From Deinococcus yavapaiensis KR-236 (GTDB taxonomy: Bacteria; Deinococcota; Deinococci; Deinococcales; Deinococcaceae): 64,000 bases of DNA. Of the stretch, positions 1 through 10,359 are shown one piece after another. The position numbers and the translations under genes were made by a program. The notes beneath the pieces were generated by a model. The model searched no databases. It saw only the letters and a list, made by a program, of their open reading frames with translations, and was not told the DNA's origin. Each line of letters opens with the position of its first letter. Position 1 is the stretch's first letter. The stretch spans positions 124,001 to 188,000 of the forward strand of contig NZ_QJSX01000003.1 in assembly GCF_003217515.1 (NCBI RefSeq). Reading direction: 5' to 3'.

Positions 1-275
1 GCCTCCTCGATAGGCGAAGAAGTCAGGCTCGACCCTTCGGGGGTCCATAGCGCTGGCCTTGATCCATGAGCGCGTTCGCGAGCTTTTCGGCGCTCGGGCC
101 AACCTCGTTCAGCACCCTATAGCGTCGCTGCGAAGGTCCGCCTCATCAGGTCGGGAAGGCCGAGCGATGGAAGAACGTGTCCCATACGCCCGAAGATCGG
201 TGACGAACCGAATCGGCGGAAACGAACGGGAGCCGATTCCTTGTTCTGTTAACAACGTAGTGGCACACTGTTGAG
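1..275. other. Left-edge stretch with no supportable gene
   Basis: No frame here looks like a protein. There is a small GACCC-TTCG-GGGTC hairpin near positions 32-46. Just before recQ there is a short inverted repeat, TTGTT-N5-AACAA (about 243-257), and a CACACT hexamer about 7 nt before the GTG start that could be a -10 box for a leaderless recQ mRNA. Confidence 0.4.
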
Positions 276-2477
276 GTGACGACCGCCGCGCCCTCCGCCC
301 GATCCATCCTGAAGTCCGTGTTCGGCTACGACGCCTTCCGAGGCGCGCAAGCCGACATCGTCTCGCACGTCGCGAGCGGAAGTGACGCCCTCGTCCTGAT
401 GCCCACCGGGGGCGGCAAGAGCTTGTGCTACCAAGTGCCCGCCCTGCTGCTCGACGGCGTCACCGTCGTCGTGTCGCCTCTCATCGCCTTGATGAAGGAC
501 CAGGTGGACGCCCTGACGCAACTTGGCGTGAGGGCGGCGTACCTCAACTCCACCTTGAGCGCCGAGGCGGCGAGGAGCGTCGAAAACGCCTTCGTGCGAG
601 GCGACCTCAAACTTCTCTACGTCGCGCCCGAACGCCTCGTCACCGACCGGATGCTGACCTTGCTCGACCGCGCCAACGTTTCGCTCTTCGCGATCGACGA
701 GGCGCACTGCGTCTCGCAGTGGGGCCACGACTTCCGTCCCGAGTACCTGCAACTCGCGGTTCTGCACGAGCGTTTTCCCAACGTTCCCAGAATCGCCCTC
801 ACCGCGACCGCCGACGAGCACACACGCCGCGAGATGATCGACAAGCTCGCCCTCGAAGACGCGCGGCAATTCGTCTCCAGCTTCGACCGCCCCAACATCC
901 AGTACCGAGTGATCGAAAAGAACAACGCCCTCAAGCAACTCCTCGCCTTCATCCAAACCGAGCACCCGAACGACGCGGGCATCGTGTATTGCTTGTCGCG
1001 CAAATCCGTCGAGGAAGTCGCCGCGTTTCTCGAAGCGTCCGGCTTGAAGGCCTTGCCTTACCACGCGGGCCTCTCGCAAGCCTTGCGTGAAAAGCACCAA
1101 GAAGTTTTTCAGCGTGAGGAAGGCGTGGTCATGGTCGCCACGGTCGCTTTCGGCATGGGCATCGACAAGCCCGACGTGCGCTTCGTCGCGCACCTCGATC
1201 TGCCCAAGAGCATGGAAGGCTACTACCAGGAGACGGGCCGCGCGGGCCGCGACGGTCTGCCCTCCACCGCGTGGATGACGTACGGCCTCGCCGACGTCGT
1301 CGCCGTGCGCAAGATGCTCGCGCAAAGCGCGGCGCCCGAACACATCCGCCGCCTCGAAGCGAGAAAGCTCGACGCCCTGCTCGCCTACGCCGAGACGTCC
1401 GGATGCCGCCGCCGCGCCATCTTGGGCTACTTCGGCGAGGAGTACCCGTCGGGGTGCGGCAACTGCGACAACTGCCTCGCCGCACCCGACACGTGGGACG
1501 CGACGGTCGCCGCACAAAAAGTTCTCTCGACGGTCGTGCGCACCGGAAACCGTTTCGGCGCCGCGCACGTCGTCGATGTTCTGCTGGGACGCGAGAATCC
1601 TCGCATTCGCGCGCTCGGGCATCACCAGCTCAGCGTGTACGGTGTCGGCTCGGACTTGCCCGAGCGGACGTGGCGCGGCGTGCTGCGGCAACTCGTTGCC
1701 CTCGGGCACCTCACGACGGACGCCTTCGGCCACGGCAGCCTCATCGCCACGCCGAGCGCCCGCGCGATTTTGAAAGGCGAGCAGACGCTGCACCTGCGCC
1801 GTGAAACCGAGAAGCCGCCCAAACCGCAAAAAGTCAAAGCGACGTCTGCCGCCAGCACCCTCACGGGCGAAGACGGCGCCGTCTTCGACGCGTTGCGCGG
1901 AGTGCGCCTCAAGCTTGCCAAAGAGCAGGGCGTGCCGCCGTACGTCATCTTCCACGACGCGACCCTCAAGGCCATGGCGGAAGCGCGACCGCACACCAAA
2001 GATGCCCTCGGAAGCGTCAGCGGAGTCGGCGCCAGCAAACTCGAACGCTACGGCGACGCCTTCTTGGGCGTTCTGCGCGACTTCGCCTCCAAAACGCCGA
2101 TTACCACGCCCGCGCCTTCCAAACTCGAGAAAGCCTCGAAGCCCTCGAGGCCCGAAAAGCCCGAGAAGGAAGACACCGCCCTTGTCACCTTGCGTCTCCT
2201 GCGCGAAGGGCACGACTTCGTCTCGATCGTGAACGCGCGTGGCCTCAAGCCCATGACGATCAGCGGGCATCTCGCCGACCTCGTCAAAGCCGGACACTGC
2301 ACGCCCGAAGAGGCGTGCGGCCTCTCGGAGCGAGATCTCGCCGCCATCGAAGCCGCGTACCGGTCGCTGCCCGAAGACGAGCGCCCACGCCTCAAGCCTC
2401 TCTTCGAAGCGCTGCACGGACGCTACGACTACGACCGACTGCGCGTCGCTCACGCCGTTGTGCACGGCTTCAGCTGA
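276..2477 (+). CDS. recQ: ATP-dependent DNA helicase RecQ
   Basis: A 733-residue superfamily 2 3'-5' DNA helicase for recombination and replication-fork repair. Seen: Walker A TGGGKS with Lys48, a DEAH box at 141-144, the QETGRAGRDG motif VI around residue 325, and a four-Cys zinc site (SGC...GCGNCDNC) around 375-395. A winged-helix RQC region follows, then one HRDC domain around 525-600. The last about 90 residues form a helix-turn-helix-like C-terminal domain (VTLRLLREGHDFVSI...). A GTG start is used, with no clear Shine-Dalgarno and a possible -10 (CACACT) 7 nt upstream, so the mRNA may be leaderless. D. radiodurans RecQ is known for three HRDC domains; only one is obvious here. A perfect terminator hairpin follows. 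Confidence 0.95.
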   Translation: MTTAAPSARSILKSVFGYDAFRGAQADIVSHVASGSDALVLMPTGGGKSLCYQVPALLLDGVTVVVSPLIALMKDQVDALTQLGVRAAYLNSTLSAEAARSVENAFVRGDLKLLYVAPERLVTDRMLTLLDRANVSLFAIDEAHCVSQWGHDFRPEYLQLAVLHERFPNVPRIALTATADEHTRREMIDKLALEDARQFVSSFDRPNIQYRVIEKNNALKQLLAFIQTEHPNDAGIVYCLSRKSVEEVAAFLEASGLKALPYHAGLSQALREKHQEVFQREEGVVMVATVAFGMGIDKPDVRFVAHLDLPKSMEGYYQETGRAGRDGLPSTAWMTYGLADVVAVRKMLAQSAAPEHIRRLEARKLDALLAYAETSGCRRRAILGYFGEEYPSGCGNCDNCLAAPDTWDATVAAQKVLSTVVRTGNRFGAAHVVDVLLGRENPRIRALGHHQLSVYGVGSDLPERTWRGVLRQLVALGHLTTDAFGHGSLIATPSARAILKGEQTLHLRRETEKPPKPQKVKATSAASTLTGEDGAVFDALRGVRLKLAKEQGVPPYVIFHDATLKAMAEARPHTKDALGSVSGVGASKLERYGDAFLGVLRDFASKTPITTPAPSKLEKASKPSRPEKPEKEDTALVTLRLLREGHDFVSIVNARGLKPMTISGHLADLVKAGHCTPEEACGLSERDLAAIEAAYRSLPEDERPRLKPLFEALHGRYDYDRLRVAHAVVHGFS

Positions 2478-2517
2478 CGGTCGCTTCCCTGGAAGCGAAA
2501 TCGAACGGAACTGTCAC

Positions 2518-2564
2518 GACGAGCCTGGGCGGCGCCAAATGGCGCCGCCCAGGCTCGTCCTTTC
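2518..2564 (+). terminator. Terminator after recQ
   Basis: A perfect 19-bp G+C-rich stem (2518-2536 with 2541-2559) with loop AAAT, followed by CTTTCG. It closes the recQ unit. Confidence 0.8.
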
Positions 2565-2603
2565 GTCAGGCGCCGATCACGACGACAACGCGACAATGGT
2601 CTC

Positions 2604-3707
2604 ATGAAGTCCCGCTTCGCCTCGCTCGTCGTGCTGCTCGCCGCCTCCACCGCCCTCGCCATCCTGCCGCAAGCTGAACCCGAGGACGTCTTGAAGTGCG
2701 CTACGAGCGCCACCCCGAACTCCATCTGCCTCGCGCCGAGCCTGCCCGACGCCGACCGCCGCCTCCTGAAGGCCGCGGGAACGCCGCGCGTCCTCGCGTT
2801 CCGTCAACCGCTGTGGGCCGCGAATTGGCGCGAGTACAAACTCGTCTCGCCAAGCGGCACCCTCTACGTCACGCTGGCACGCGGTGGAGACGGACCATGG
2901 CAAGTCGCGCGCGTCGCCCGCCGCGCCGAGCCACGCGTCTTCGTGCCCTCCGGGGCCTTCGTCGGAAACGCCTCGGCCGTCGTGCGCGCCTCGGGCCTCA
3001 CTTCCGGCGCCCGCTACAGCTTGCGCCTCGGCGCTCCGAACGAGACCGCCTCCCTGCCCGTCGCGAGCGGCGTCGCTCGCGCGGACGGCACCTTGGAACT
3101 CGCCTTCGTCACTCCAAGCGTTCGTCGCCTGCCCGAGCAGCGCGAGACGAGCGCGAGCGGCGCCGTCCTCACCGCGCCCGCCCGTGACGCCCTCCTGCCC
3201 GCCGAACTCGTCATCACCCTCTTGGACGCCGCGAACCGTGAAGTCGCCCGCTCCGTCACCCTGCCGTTTCGCGCACGCCTCGCCGAGCGTGACCTGAGCG
3301 AGGCGCACGAAGGTCGGCTCGCCTTTCGCCACCTTTACGGCGAGACCGTGCGCGAGGAAGGGGAGGTCGTGCAAGTCCTCGAACTCGCGCCGCTCGACGC
3401 CATCACCGTCCTCGAAGCGCGCCGCCTGAACCGAGTCGCGACCGGCCCAGCCGACGAGAGCGCTTACGTGCGACAACTCCTCACGCTCCACCCCGACGCC
3501 TTACGGCCTTTCTTCACCGGAGACGCTTCCGTGGAAGGTCAGGTCGACACACCCGGTGCCCACGCCTGGCGCGTGCTCGTGCGCGGCGAGAACGGCGACC
3601 GGCCTATCTACGTCCTGTTCGGCGGCGGCGCCCTGTGGATCGTTCAAGGCGATTCGCAACACACCGCGATCCTCGACGCCATCGTGCGAACCTTACGCGT
3701 GCGTTGA
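2604..3707 (+). CDS. Secreted protein of unknown function
   Basis: A 367-residue protein I do not recognise. It starts with a clear signal peptide (MKSRFASLVVLLAASTALA, likely cleaved after ALA), so it is probably exported. The mature part has no catalytic motif I can name. Its middle (about 95-210) is rich in short beta-type segments and could be an immunoglobulin-like domain. The end (about 270-365) reads like an alpha/beta domain with a VLFGGGALWIV strand. Start choice: ATG 2604 has no Shine-Dalgarno but lies 7 nt after GACAAT, fitting a leaderless promoter. It sits alone between recQ and fumC. Confidence 0.75.
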   Translation: MKSRFASLVVLLAASTALAILPQAEPEDVLKCATSATPNSICLAPSLPDADRRLLKAAGTPRVLAFRQPLWAANWREYKLVSPSGTLYVTLARGGDGPWQVARVARRAEPRVFVPSGAFVGNASAVVRASGLTSGARYSLRLGAPNETASLPVASGVARADGTLELAFVTPSVRRLPEQRETSASGAVLTAPARDALLPAELVITLLDAANREVARSVTLPFRARLAERDLSEAHEGRLAFRHLYGETVREEGEVVQVLELAPLDAITVLEARRLNRVATGPADESAYVRQLLTLHPDALRPFFTGDASVEGQVDTPGAHAWRVLVRGENGDRPIYVLFGGGALWIVQGDSQHTAILDAIVRTLRVR

Positions 3708-3737
3708 GCGCCTCACACGGCATAGAATCGCTGTGCC

Positions 3738-5138
<1,401 letters not shown>

Positions 5139-5195
5139 AGGAAGTTCGGCGCGAGAACATTTTTGAAGAGGGGGATGGCCCAGTCCCCGCCCTCA

Positions 5196-5230
5196 GCTCC
5201 CTACCTCGACGAAGGTAGGGAGCGTTGTTT
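5196..5230 (+). terminator. Terminator after fumC
   Basis: A 10-bp perfect stem GCTCCCTACC / GGTAGGGAGC with an 8-nt loop, followed by GTTGTTT. It lies in the 268-bp gap between fumC and glpK; nothing else in that gap could be assigned. Confidence 0.75.
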
Positions 5231-5406
5231 GAAGCGCCGGAATTCTTCGCCGCTTCGCCGAGAGCGAGCGACACGGCCTCGGTGCGAGCCGCGGCAAGAG
5301 GAGCCATGCGGGTCTCGGGCCGGACGGACCGCGGACGAGGGGTGTCCACCCACCTTCGGTACACCCACCGTCTCATGCCACAATCAGCTCACCTGGAGGT
5401 ACCCGA

Positions 5407-6930
5407 ATGAACTTCATCCTGGCCCTCGACCAAGGCACCACGTCCTCTCGCGCCATCATCTTCGACCAAAGCGGCGACATCGTCGCCGCCGCGCAAAAAG
5501 AGTTTCGCCAGATCTTTCCGCAACCTGGCCTCGTCGAGCACGACGCCGAGGAAATCTGGGCGTCTCAAATGGGCGTGGCGCAAGAAGCGCTCGCCCGTGC
5601 GGGCGTGCGCGCGAGTGACATCGCCGCGATCGGCATCACGAATCAGCGGGAGACGACGGTGCTGTGGGACCGCGCGACGGGAAAGCCGATCCACAACGCG
5701 ATCGTGTGGCAAGATCGCCGCACGGCGCCGATGTGCGACGAACTTCGGGCGGCGGGACACGACGAAACGTTTCAGCGCAAGACCGGATTGCTGCTGGACG
5801 CGTACTTCAGCGGAACGAAAGTGCGCTGGTTGCTGGATCACGTGCCGGGCGCGCGGGAACGCGCGGAACGCGGCGAGCTCGCGTTCGGAACGATCGATTC
5901 GTGGTTGGTGTTCAACCTCACCGGTGGGGCGCTTCACGTGACCGACCCGTCGAACGCGTCGCGAACGTTGCTGTTCGACATTCACGCTTGCGCTTGGGAC
6001 GAAGAGTTGCTGAGCCTCTTGAACGTGCCTCGCTCGGTGCTGCCCGAGGTACGGTCGTCGAGCGAGGTGTACGGAGAGACGGCCCCGGGCTTGCTGGGGT
6101 CACGCGTCCGAATCGCGGGCATCGCGGGAGATCAGCAGGCGGCGACGTTCGGGCAGGCGTGCCTCGACGTCGGAATGGCGAAGAACACGTACGGAACAGG
6201 CTGCTTCATGCTTCTGAACACCGGCGCGCGGGCCGTGCCGAGCACGAACAAGCTTTTGACGACCGTGGCCTGGCAGGTGGGGGGAACGCTGGAGTACGCC
6301 TTGGAAGGCAGCGTGTTCGTGGCGGGGGCGGTCGTGCAGTGGCTCCGCGACGGCCTCGGGATCATCCGCGAGTCGTCGGAAGTGGAGCCGCTCGCGTCGA
6401 GCGTGCCCGACAATGGCGGCGTGTACGTCGTTCCGGCCTTCGTGGGGCTCGGAGCGCCGCATTGGGACAGCTACGCGCGGGGCGGCATCTTCGGCCTCAC
6501 GCGTGGCGCGACGCGGGCGCACGTGGCGCGCGCCGCGCTGGAAAGCATCGCGTTCCAGACGGTGGACGTGCTGGAGGCGATGGAGCGCGACGCGGGCGTT
6601 CGTATCTCGGAGCTTCGCGTCGACGGTGGCGCGGCCCGCAACGATCTCCTGATGCAGTTCCAGGCGGACGTGCTGGGCGTGCCCGTCGTGAGGCCGCGCG
6701 TGACCGAGACGACGGCGCTCGGCGCGGCCTACCTCGCGGGCCTCGCCGTGGGCTTTTGGAGTGGCAAGGAGGAACTTCGGGCGCAGTGGCAGGTGGAGCG
6801 CCGCTTCGAAGCGAGGATGCCCGAGGCGCAGCGTGAGCGTCTGCTGGCGGGATGGCGTAAGGCCGTGACGCGCGCCGCCGCCTGGGAAGACGGTGAGTCG
6901 GCGCACGGTTCGCAGCCGTCCACCTCTTGA
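5407..6930 (+). CDS. glpK: Glycerol kinase
   Basis: A 507-residue FGGY-family kinase that phosphorylates glycerol to sn-glycerol 3-phosphate using ATP. Seen: the N-terminal ATPase loop ALDQGTTSSRAIIFD (residues 5-19), ITNQRETT near 80, IVWQDRR near 100, and the C-terminal LRVDGGAARNDLLMQFQADVLG region near 400. A GGAGGT Shine-Dalgarno sits 8 nt before the ATG. It is followed after 42 bp by glpD on the same strand, so substrate and product are handled by one operon. No glycerol facilitator gene is next to it. Confidence 0.97.
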   Translation: MNFILALDQGTTSSRAIIFDQSGDIVAAAQKEFRQIFPQPGLVEHDAEEIWASQMGVAQEALARAGVRASDIAAIGITNQRETTVLWDRATGKPIHNAIVWQDRRTAPMCDELRAAGHDETFQRKTGLLLDAYFSGTKVRWLLDHVPGARERAERGELAFGTIDSWLVFNLTGGALHVTDPSNASRTLLFDIHACAWDEELLSLLNVPRSVLPEVRSSSEVYGETAPGLLGSRVRIAGIAGDQQAATFGQACLDVGMAKNTYGTGCFMLLNTGARAVPSTNKLLTTVAWQVGGTLEYALEGSVFVAGAVVQWLRDGLGIIRESSEVEPLASSVPDNGGVYVVPAFVGLGAPHWDSYARGGIFGLTRGATRAHVARAALESIAFQTVDVLEAMERDAGVRISELRVDGGAARNDLLMQFQADVLGVPVVRPRVTETTALGAAYLAGLAVGFWSGKEELRAQWQVERRFEARMPEAQRERLLAGWRKAVTRAAAWEDGESAHGSQPSTS

Positions 6931-6972
6931 CCCCCGAGAAGTGAAGCTCGAAGCTACCTTCAGGAGGTCTCG

Positions 6973-8577
6973 ATGCACACCCGCTCTTCACTTCGGTCCG
7001 CCTTGACCGGAACGCCCCGCTTCGACGTCGTCGTAGTCGGTGGAGGCGCGTCCGGGCTCGGCACGGCCCTCGAGGCGGCGACGCGCGGCTACAAGACATT
7101 GCTGCTCGAAGCGCACGATTTCGCCAAGGGAACGTCGAGCCGCTCGACGAAGCTCGTGCACGGCGGCGTGCGCTACCTCGCTCAAGGCAACGTCGGTCTC
7201 GTGCGCGAAGCTCTCAGAGAGCGCGGCTTGCTGCGTCGCAACGCGCCTCACCTCGTGCATGATCTCGCCTTCGTGGTGCCCGCTTACGATTGGTGGGCGG
7301 GCCCGTATTACGGAATCGGCCTCAAGCTCTACGACGTGCTCGCCGGGAAGCTCAACCTCGGCACGAGCAAGCTCCTCGATCACGACGCCGCCTTGGAACG
7401 TACCCCGACCTTGAAGCGCGATGGGCTGCGCGGCGGCGTCCTGTACCACGACGGCCAGTTCGACGACGCGCGCCTCGCCGTGACGCTGCTGCGAACCTTC
7501 CTCGATCACGGCGGCGTCGCCTTGAATTACGCGCCCGTGACGGGGTTGCTCAAAGAAGGCGAGAAGATCGCGGGCGTGACCTTCCGAGACGAGGAGACGG
7601 GCGAGTCGTTCGAGGTACTGGCCAAAGGCGTCGTGAACGCCACGGGCGTGTGGGTGGACGACGTGCGCCGCATGGACGATCCCGGCGTGACGCCCATGCT
7701 GTCTCCCAGCCAAGGCGTACACGTCGTCGTGGAGAAGAAGTTCCTGCCGGGCGACAGCGCCATCATGATTCCGAAGACCGAGGACGGCCGCGTGCTGTTC
7801 GCCGTGCCTTGGCACGATCACGTCGTGATTGGCACGACCGACACGCCCGTCGAGACGGCGCTCCTCGAACCGCGCGCCCTGCCCGACGAAATCGACTTCA
7901 TCCTGCGCACGGCCGCGCAGTACATGGACCCCGCGCCGACACGAGAAGACGTGCGAAGCGTGTACGTGGGCCTTCGTCCGCTCGTGAAAGCGCAAACGAC
8001 GGACGGCGCGGGCGGGACGGCTCAAACGTCGGTCTTGTCGCGCGATCATGTTCTGCGCGTTTCCCCGTCGGGCCTCGCCACCCTCACGGGCGGCAAGTGG
8101 ACCACGTACCGCAAGATGGGCGAAGACGCGACGAACAAGATCGCCGAAGTGGCGGGCCTGCCAGAGCGTTTGTCGCTCACCCGAGGCCTGCACCTTCGCG
8201 GTTGGATGGACGTGCCGCCCGAAGGCCCGCTAAGCGTGTACGGCAGCGACGCGCCGAGCATCCTCGGCCTGCCGGGTGGAACGACCAAGCTCCACGCCGA
8301 ACTTCCGTACGTGGAGGCGCAAGTTCGGCACGCCGCGCGGTTCGAACTCGCGCGGACCGTGGAGGACGTGCTCGCTCGGCGGACGCGCGCACTGCTGCTG
8401 CACGCCCGCGCCAGCATCGAAGCGGCGCCCCGCGTTGCCGAGCTCCTCGCCGAGGAATTGCATCATGACGCGGCGTGGCAAATCGATCAGGTCGAGGCGT
8501 ACACGGCCCTCGCGTCGGGCTATCTGCTCGCTTCGCCGCCCGCTGCACATCCGGAGGCATCGGCCCCGGCGGACTGA
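6973..8577 (+). CDS. glpD: Aerobic glycerol-3-phosphate dehydrogenase
   Basis: A 534-residue FAD-dependent dehydrogenase at the membrane surface. It oxidises glycerol 3-phosphate to dihydroxyacetone phosphate and passes electrons to menaquinone. Seen: the Rossmann GxGxxG motif VVVGGGASGLGTALEAA near residue 20, the family signature GTSSRSTKLVHGGVRYL at 55-71, and the second FAD-contact segment TLTGGKWTTYRKM near 370. The ATG follows an AGGAGGTC Shine-Dalgarno. It is the second gene of the glycerol operon. Confidence 0.96.
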   Translation: MHTRSSLRSALTGTPRFDVVVVGGGASGLGTALEAATRGYKTLLLEAHDFAKGTSSRSTKLVHGGVRYLAQGNVGLVREALRERGLLRRNAPHLVHDLAFVVPAYDWWAGPYYGIGLKLYDVLAGKLNLGTSKLLDHDAALERTPTLKRDGLRGGVLYHDGQFDDARLAVTLLRTFLDHGGVALNYAPVTGLLKEGEKIAGVTFRDEETGESFEVLAKGVVNATGVWVDDVRRMDDPGVTPMLSPSQGVHVVVEKKFLPGDSAIMIPKTEDGRVLFAVPWHDHVVIGTTDTPVETALLEPRALPDEIDFILRTAAQYMDPAPTREDVRSVYVGLRPLVKAQTTDGAGGTAQTSVLSRDHVLRVSPSGLATLTGGKWTTYRKMGEDATNKIAEVAGLPERLSLTRGLHLRGWMDVPPEGPLSVYGSDAPSILGLPGGTTKLHAELPYVEAQVRHAARFELARTVEDVLARRTRALLLHARASIEAAPRVAELLAEELHHDAAWQIDQVEAYTALASGYLLASPPAAHPEASAPAD

Positions 8578-8583
8578 GCCCCG

Positions 8584-8612
8584 TTGACAAGCTTCGTGAG
8601 CGCTGCTAACCT
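8584..8612 (+). promoter_or_regulatory. tRNA-Ala promoter
   Basis: A near-consensus sigma-70-type promoter: TTGACA (8584-8589), a 17-bp spacer, then TAACCT (8607-8612). Transcription would start a few bases before the tRNA-Ala gene at 8625. Confidence 0.75.
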
Positions 8613-8624
8613 AACTGAGCCTTT

Positions 8625-8700
<76 letters not shown>

Positions 8701-8711
8701 GGAGACCGGAG

Positions 8712-8734
8712 GCCCCCGACAACGGGGGCTTTCT
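8712..8734 (+). terminator. Terminator after tRNA-Ala
   Basis: Perfect stem GCCCCCG / CGGGGGC with loop ACAA, followed by TTTCT. Confidence 0.75.
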
Positions 8735-8754
8735 GCGATCCAAGGCACGTGAAA

Positions 8755-8831
8755 GGCGATGTAGCTCAGCTGGTTAGAGCACACGACTCATAATCGTGGT
8801 GTCGGCGGTTCAAGTCCGCCCATCGCCACCA
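8755..8831 (+). tRNA. tRNA-Met (CAT), integration site of a mobile element
   Basis: A complete 77-nt tRNA with encoded CCA. The acceptor stem is GGCGATG/CATCGCC. The anticodon stem CACGA/TCGTG encloses loop CTCATAA, giving anticodon CAT. The D arm and anticodon arm resemble the elongator tRNA-Met rather than the initiator. From the anticodon loop onward (8787-8831) the sequence recurs exactly at 16142-16186, so the 3' half of this gene is probably supplied by an integrated element that restored the tRNA. A lysidine-type tRNA-Ile2 cannot be fully excluded from the CAT anticodon alone. Confidence 0.93.
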
Positions 8832-8840
8832 GCAAGGAAA
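8787..8840. repeat. Left attachment site (54-bp direct repeat)
   Basis: These 54 bp run from the anticodon loop of tRNA-Met through CCA and nine bases beyond. They are identical to 16142-16195. The flanking bases differ on both sides (8786 A versus 16141 C; 8841 C versus 16196 G), which marks the limits of the attachment core. Confidence 0.93.
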
Positions 8841-8868
8841 CCCTGTCTACGACGGGGTTTTTCCTTTT
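8838..8868 (+). terminator. Element-borne terminator after tRNA-Met
   Basis: A 10-bp stem (AAACCCTGTC / GACGGGGTTT, one wobble pair) with loop TAC, followed by TTCCTTTT. By integration logic this terminator came in with the element. The chromosomal original is at 16193-16225. Confidence 0.8.
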
Positions 8869-8953
8869 GGTGTCTTCACGATTTTGCAGCGGCTTCGCCG
8901 GAGTCGTGCGCTCTCTAGCCTCCCAGAAACACTGTCAGAAAGGACGTACGTGC

Positions 8954-9847
8954 ATGCGCATCGATACCCTCTGGCAGCAGTTCACCTACCACCTTCGCAT
9001 CAAACGCCGCAGCAAGAACACCCTTGCTTTCTACGACGTTTCCAGACGCACCCTCGCTCGGTTCCTGGAAGAGCAAGGCATTGAGCCTGATACCGCGACG
9101 TTGACCGTCAGCCACCTTCGCGCTTACCTGCTGTGGCTGGAGGAGCAAGGATTGGGGCCGGGAGGCATCCACGCCCATGCCCGAGGCATCAAGGCTGTCT
9201 TCAACTGGGCGGAGAAGGAAGAGCTCCTCACTCGCAATCCCGCGAAGCGTCTGGAGCTGCCCTCACTCCCCAAAGAGCGGCAACCAACGGTCACCACCGC
9301 CGTGGCACAAGCCTTGCAGAAAGCTTGCAAGAAGACCGAGCAACCCCTTCGAGATGTCGCCATCGTCTTGACCCTATTCGATACGGGGGTCCGAGTCCAT
9401 GAGCTCATCGGCTTGAAACTCGAAGACTTGCAGTTTGAACGAGGCTTAGTGCGCGTCATGGGCAAGGGAGCCAAGGAGCGCTACGTGCCGATTGGAAGTC
9501 GCGCCATGAGCGCTGTCAGTGCCTACATCCGGCGGGAGCGGCATCAAAGGCATGCAGGCGTGTTCAACGTCTTCCTTGGCCGTTCTGGCGAGCCTCTGAC
9601 GCGAGCAGGCGTCAGTATCCGATTGGCGAAGCTTGCAAAATGCATCGATGTGAATCGAGAGGTGTGTGCTCCTCATGCCTTCCGCCGAGGCTTCGCGGTG
9701 GAGTTCCTGCGCAATGGGGGAGACGTGTTCACGTTGCAGCAGATCATGGGGCACAGCAGTCTCGACATGACCCGCCGATACGTCACCTTCTTGGATGACG
9801 ATCTCAAAGCGGCACACCCCCGCTTCTCGCCGGTAGACAACCTCTGA
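8954..9847 (+). CDS. Tyrosine-type site-specific integrase
   Basis: A 297-residue XerC/D-like phage-integrase family recombinase, the likely integrase of this element. Seen: an N-terminal SAM-like core-binding domain (about 1-95) and a C-terminal catalytic domain with Arg147 (TGVRVHEL), Lys171-172 in GKGAKERYVPI, His241 and Arg244 (HAFRR), His267 (GHSS) and the nucleophile Tyr276 (RRYV). All catalytic residues are present. I chose ATG 8954 because AAAGGA lies about 10 nt upstream; the open frame extends further to 8867 but that part overlaps the tRNA terminator. It lies about 120 bp from the tRNA-Met attachment site, the usual place for an integrase. Confidence 0.93.
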   Translation: MRIDTLWQQFTYHLRIKRRSKNTLAFYDVSRRTLARFLEEQGIEPDTATLTVSHLRAYLLWLEEQGLGPGGIHAHARGIKAVFNWAEKEELLTRNPAKRLELPSLPKERQPTVTTAVAQALQKACKKTEQPLRDVAIVLTLFDTGVRVHELIGLKLEDLQFERGLVRVMGKGAKERYVPIGSRAMSAVSAYIRRERHQRHAGVFNVFLGRSGEPLTRAGVSIRLAKLAKCIDVNREVCAPHAFRRGFAVEFLRNGGDVFTLQQIMGHSSLDMTRRYVTFLDDDLKAAHPRFSPVDNL

Positions 9848-10359
9848 AGCGCGTCAAGGGGATATTGCATGCGGAGCACCGAGGGAAGCGCGGCGGCCTT
9901 CGGTGTTCCCTGCTTGCCGAGGTCAGACTTCAATGTGAGGATACGATGTTGTACACTACATGTGGCCTCAGCAGATGCTGAGCATTCCAACTTCATCGCA
10001 GTACCCCATTGAAATTAAATCGCCTCAATACCAGTCACCTCTGCATTCAGCGGGAATGAAATCAAAACAGCATCAAAGGCCGTCCCGGTCGCAACCCTCC
10101 TTTTGTCTCACCGGGATCACGAAAGGCATCATGCTTCTACAAGTCAACTTCCCTTTCCTATAGAAGGGACCCCATGGCGTAGCTCTACCTCTCGCCACGT
10201 TTTAGCGCACCGCGAGCAGTTCAAGCGGTGACTCAATGCTGCTTGATGTAGCTACTGACTACCCTAGGATGGCCACTTATTGGCCTCAACCCAGCCATTC
10301 ATTGGCCCCTAAAAAGAAATAAGAAAAAGAAATACGATAAAGAAGATATAGGAAACAAT
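9848..10359. other. 512-bp non-coding stretch in the element
   Basis: No convincing gene. After the integrase there is an imperfect hairpin (GGAGCACCGAGG with CCTTCGGTGTTCC, about 9877-9912) that may end its transcript. The rest is unusually A+T-rich. Around 10272-10306 the motif TTATTGGCC / TCATTGGCC occurs twice. It is followed by a nearly pure-purine tract (about 10312-10350) leading into the next gene. A 67-codon frame at 9960-10163 has no protein-like character. Confidence 0.5.

Noticed and set aside
243..257. TTGTT-N5-AACAA before recQ as a damage-response operator
   Set aside because: It does not fit the 17-bp RDRM pattern and is too short to mean much.
249..2465. A 738-codon minus-strand frame opposite recQ
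   Set aside because: Full overlap with a certain helicase gene; the sequence is low-complexity Arg/Gly/Val-rich, typical of a shadow frame.
5231..5406. A small gene between fumC and glpK
   Set aside because: Short frames on both strands lack ribosome sites and protein character; the stretch only holds the fumC terminator and the glpK leader.
9960..10163. A 67-codon frame in the element
   Set aside because: No ribosome site, no protein-like pattern, and the region looks like A+T-rich control DNA.
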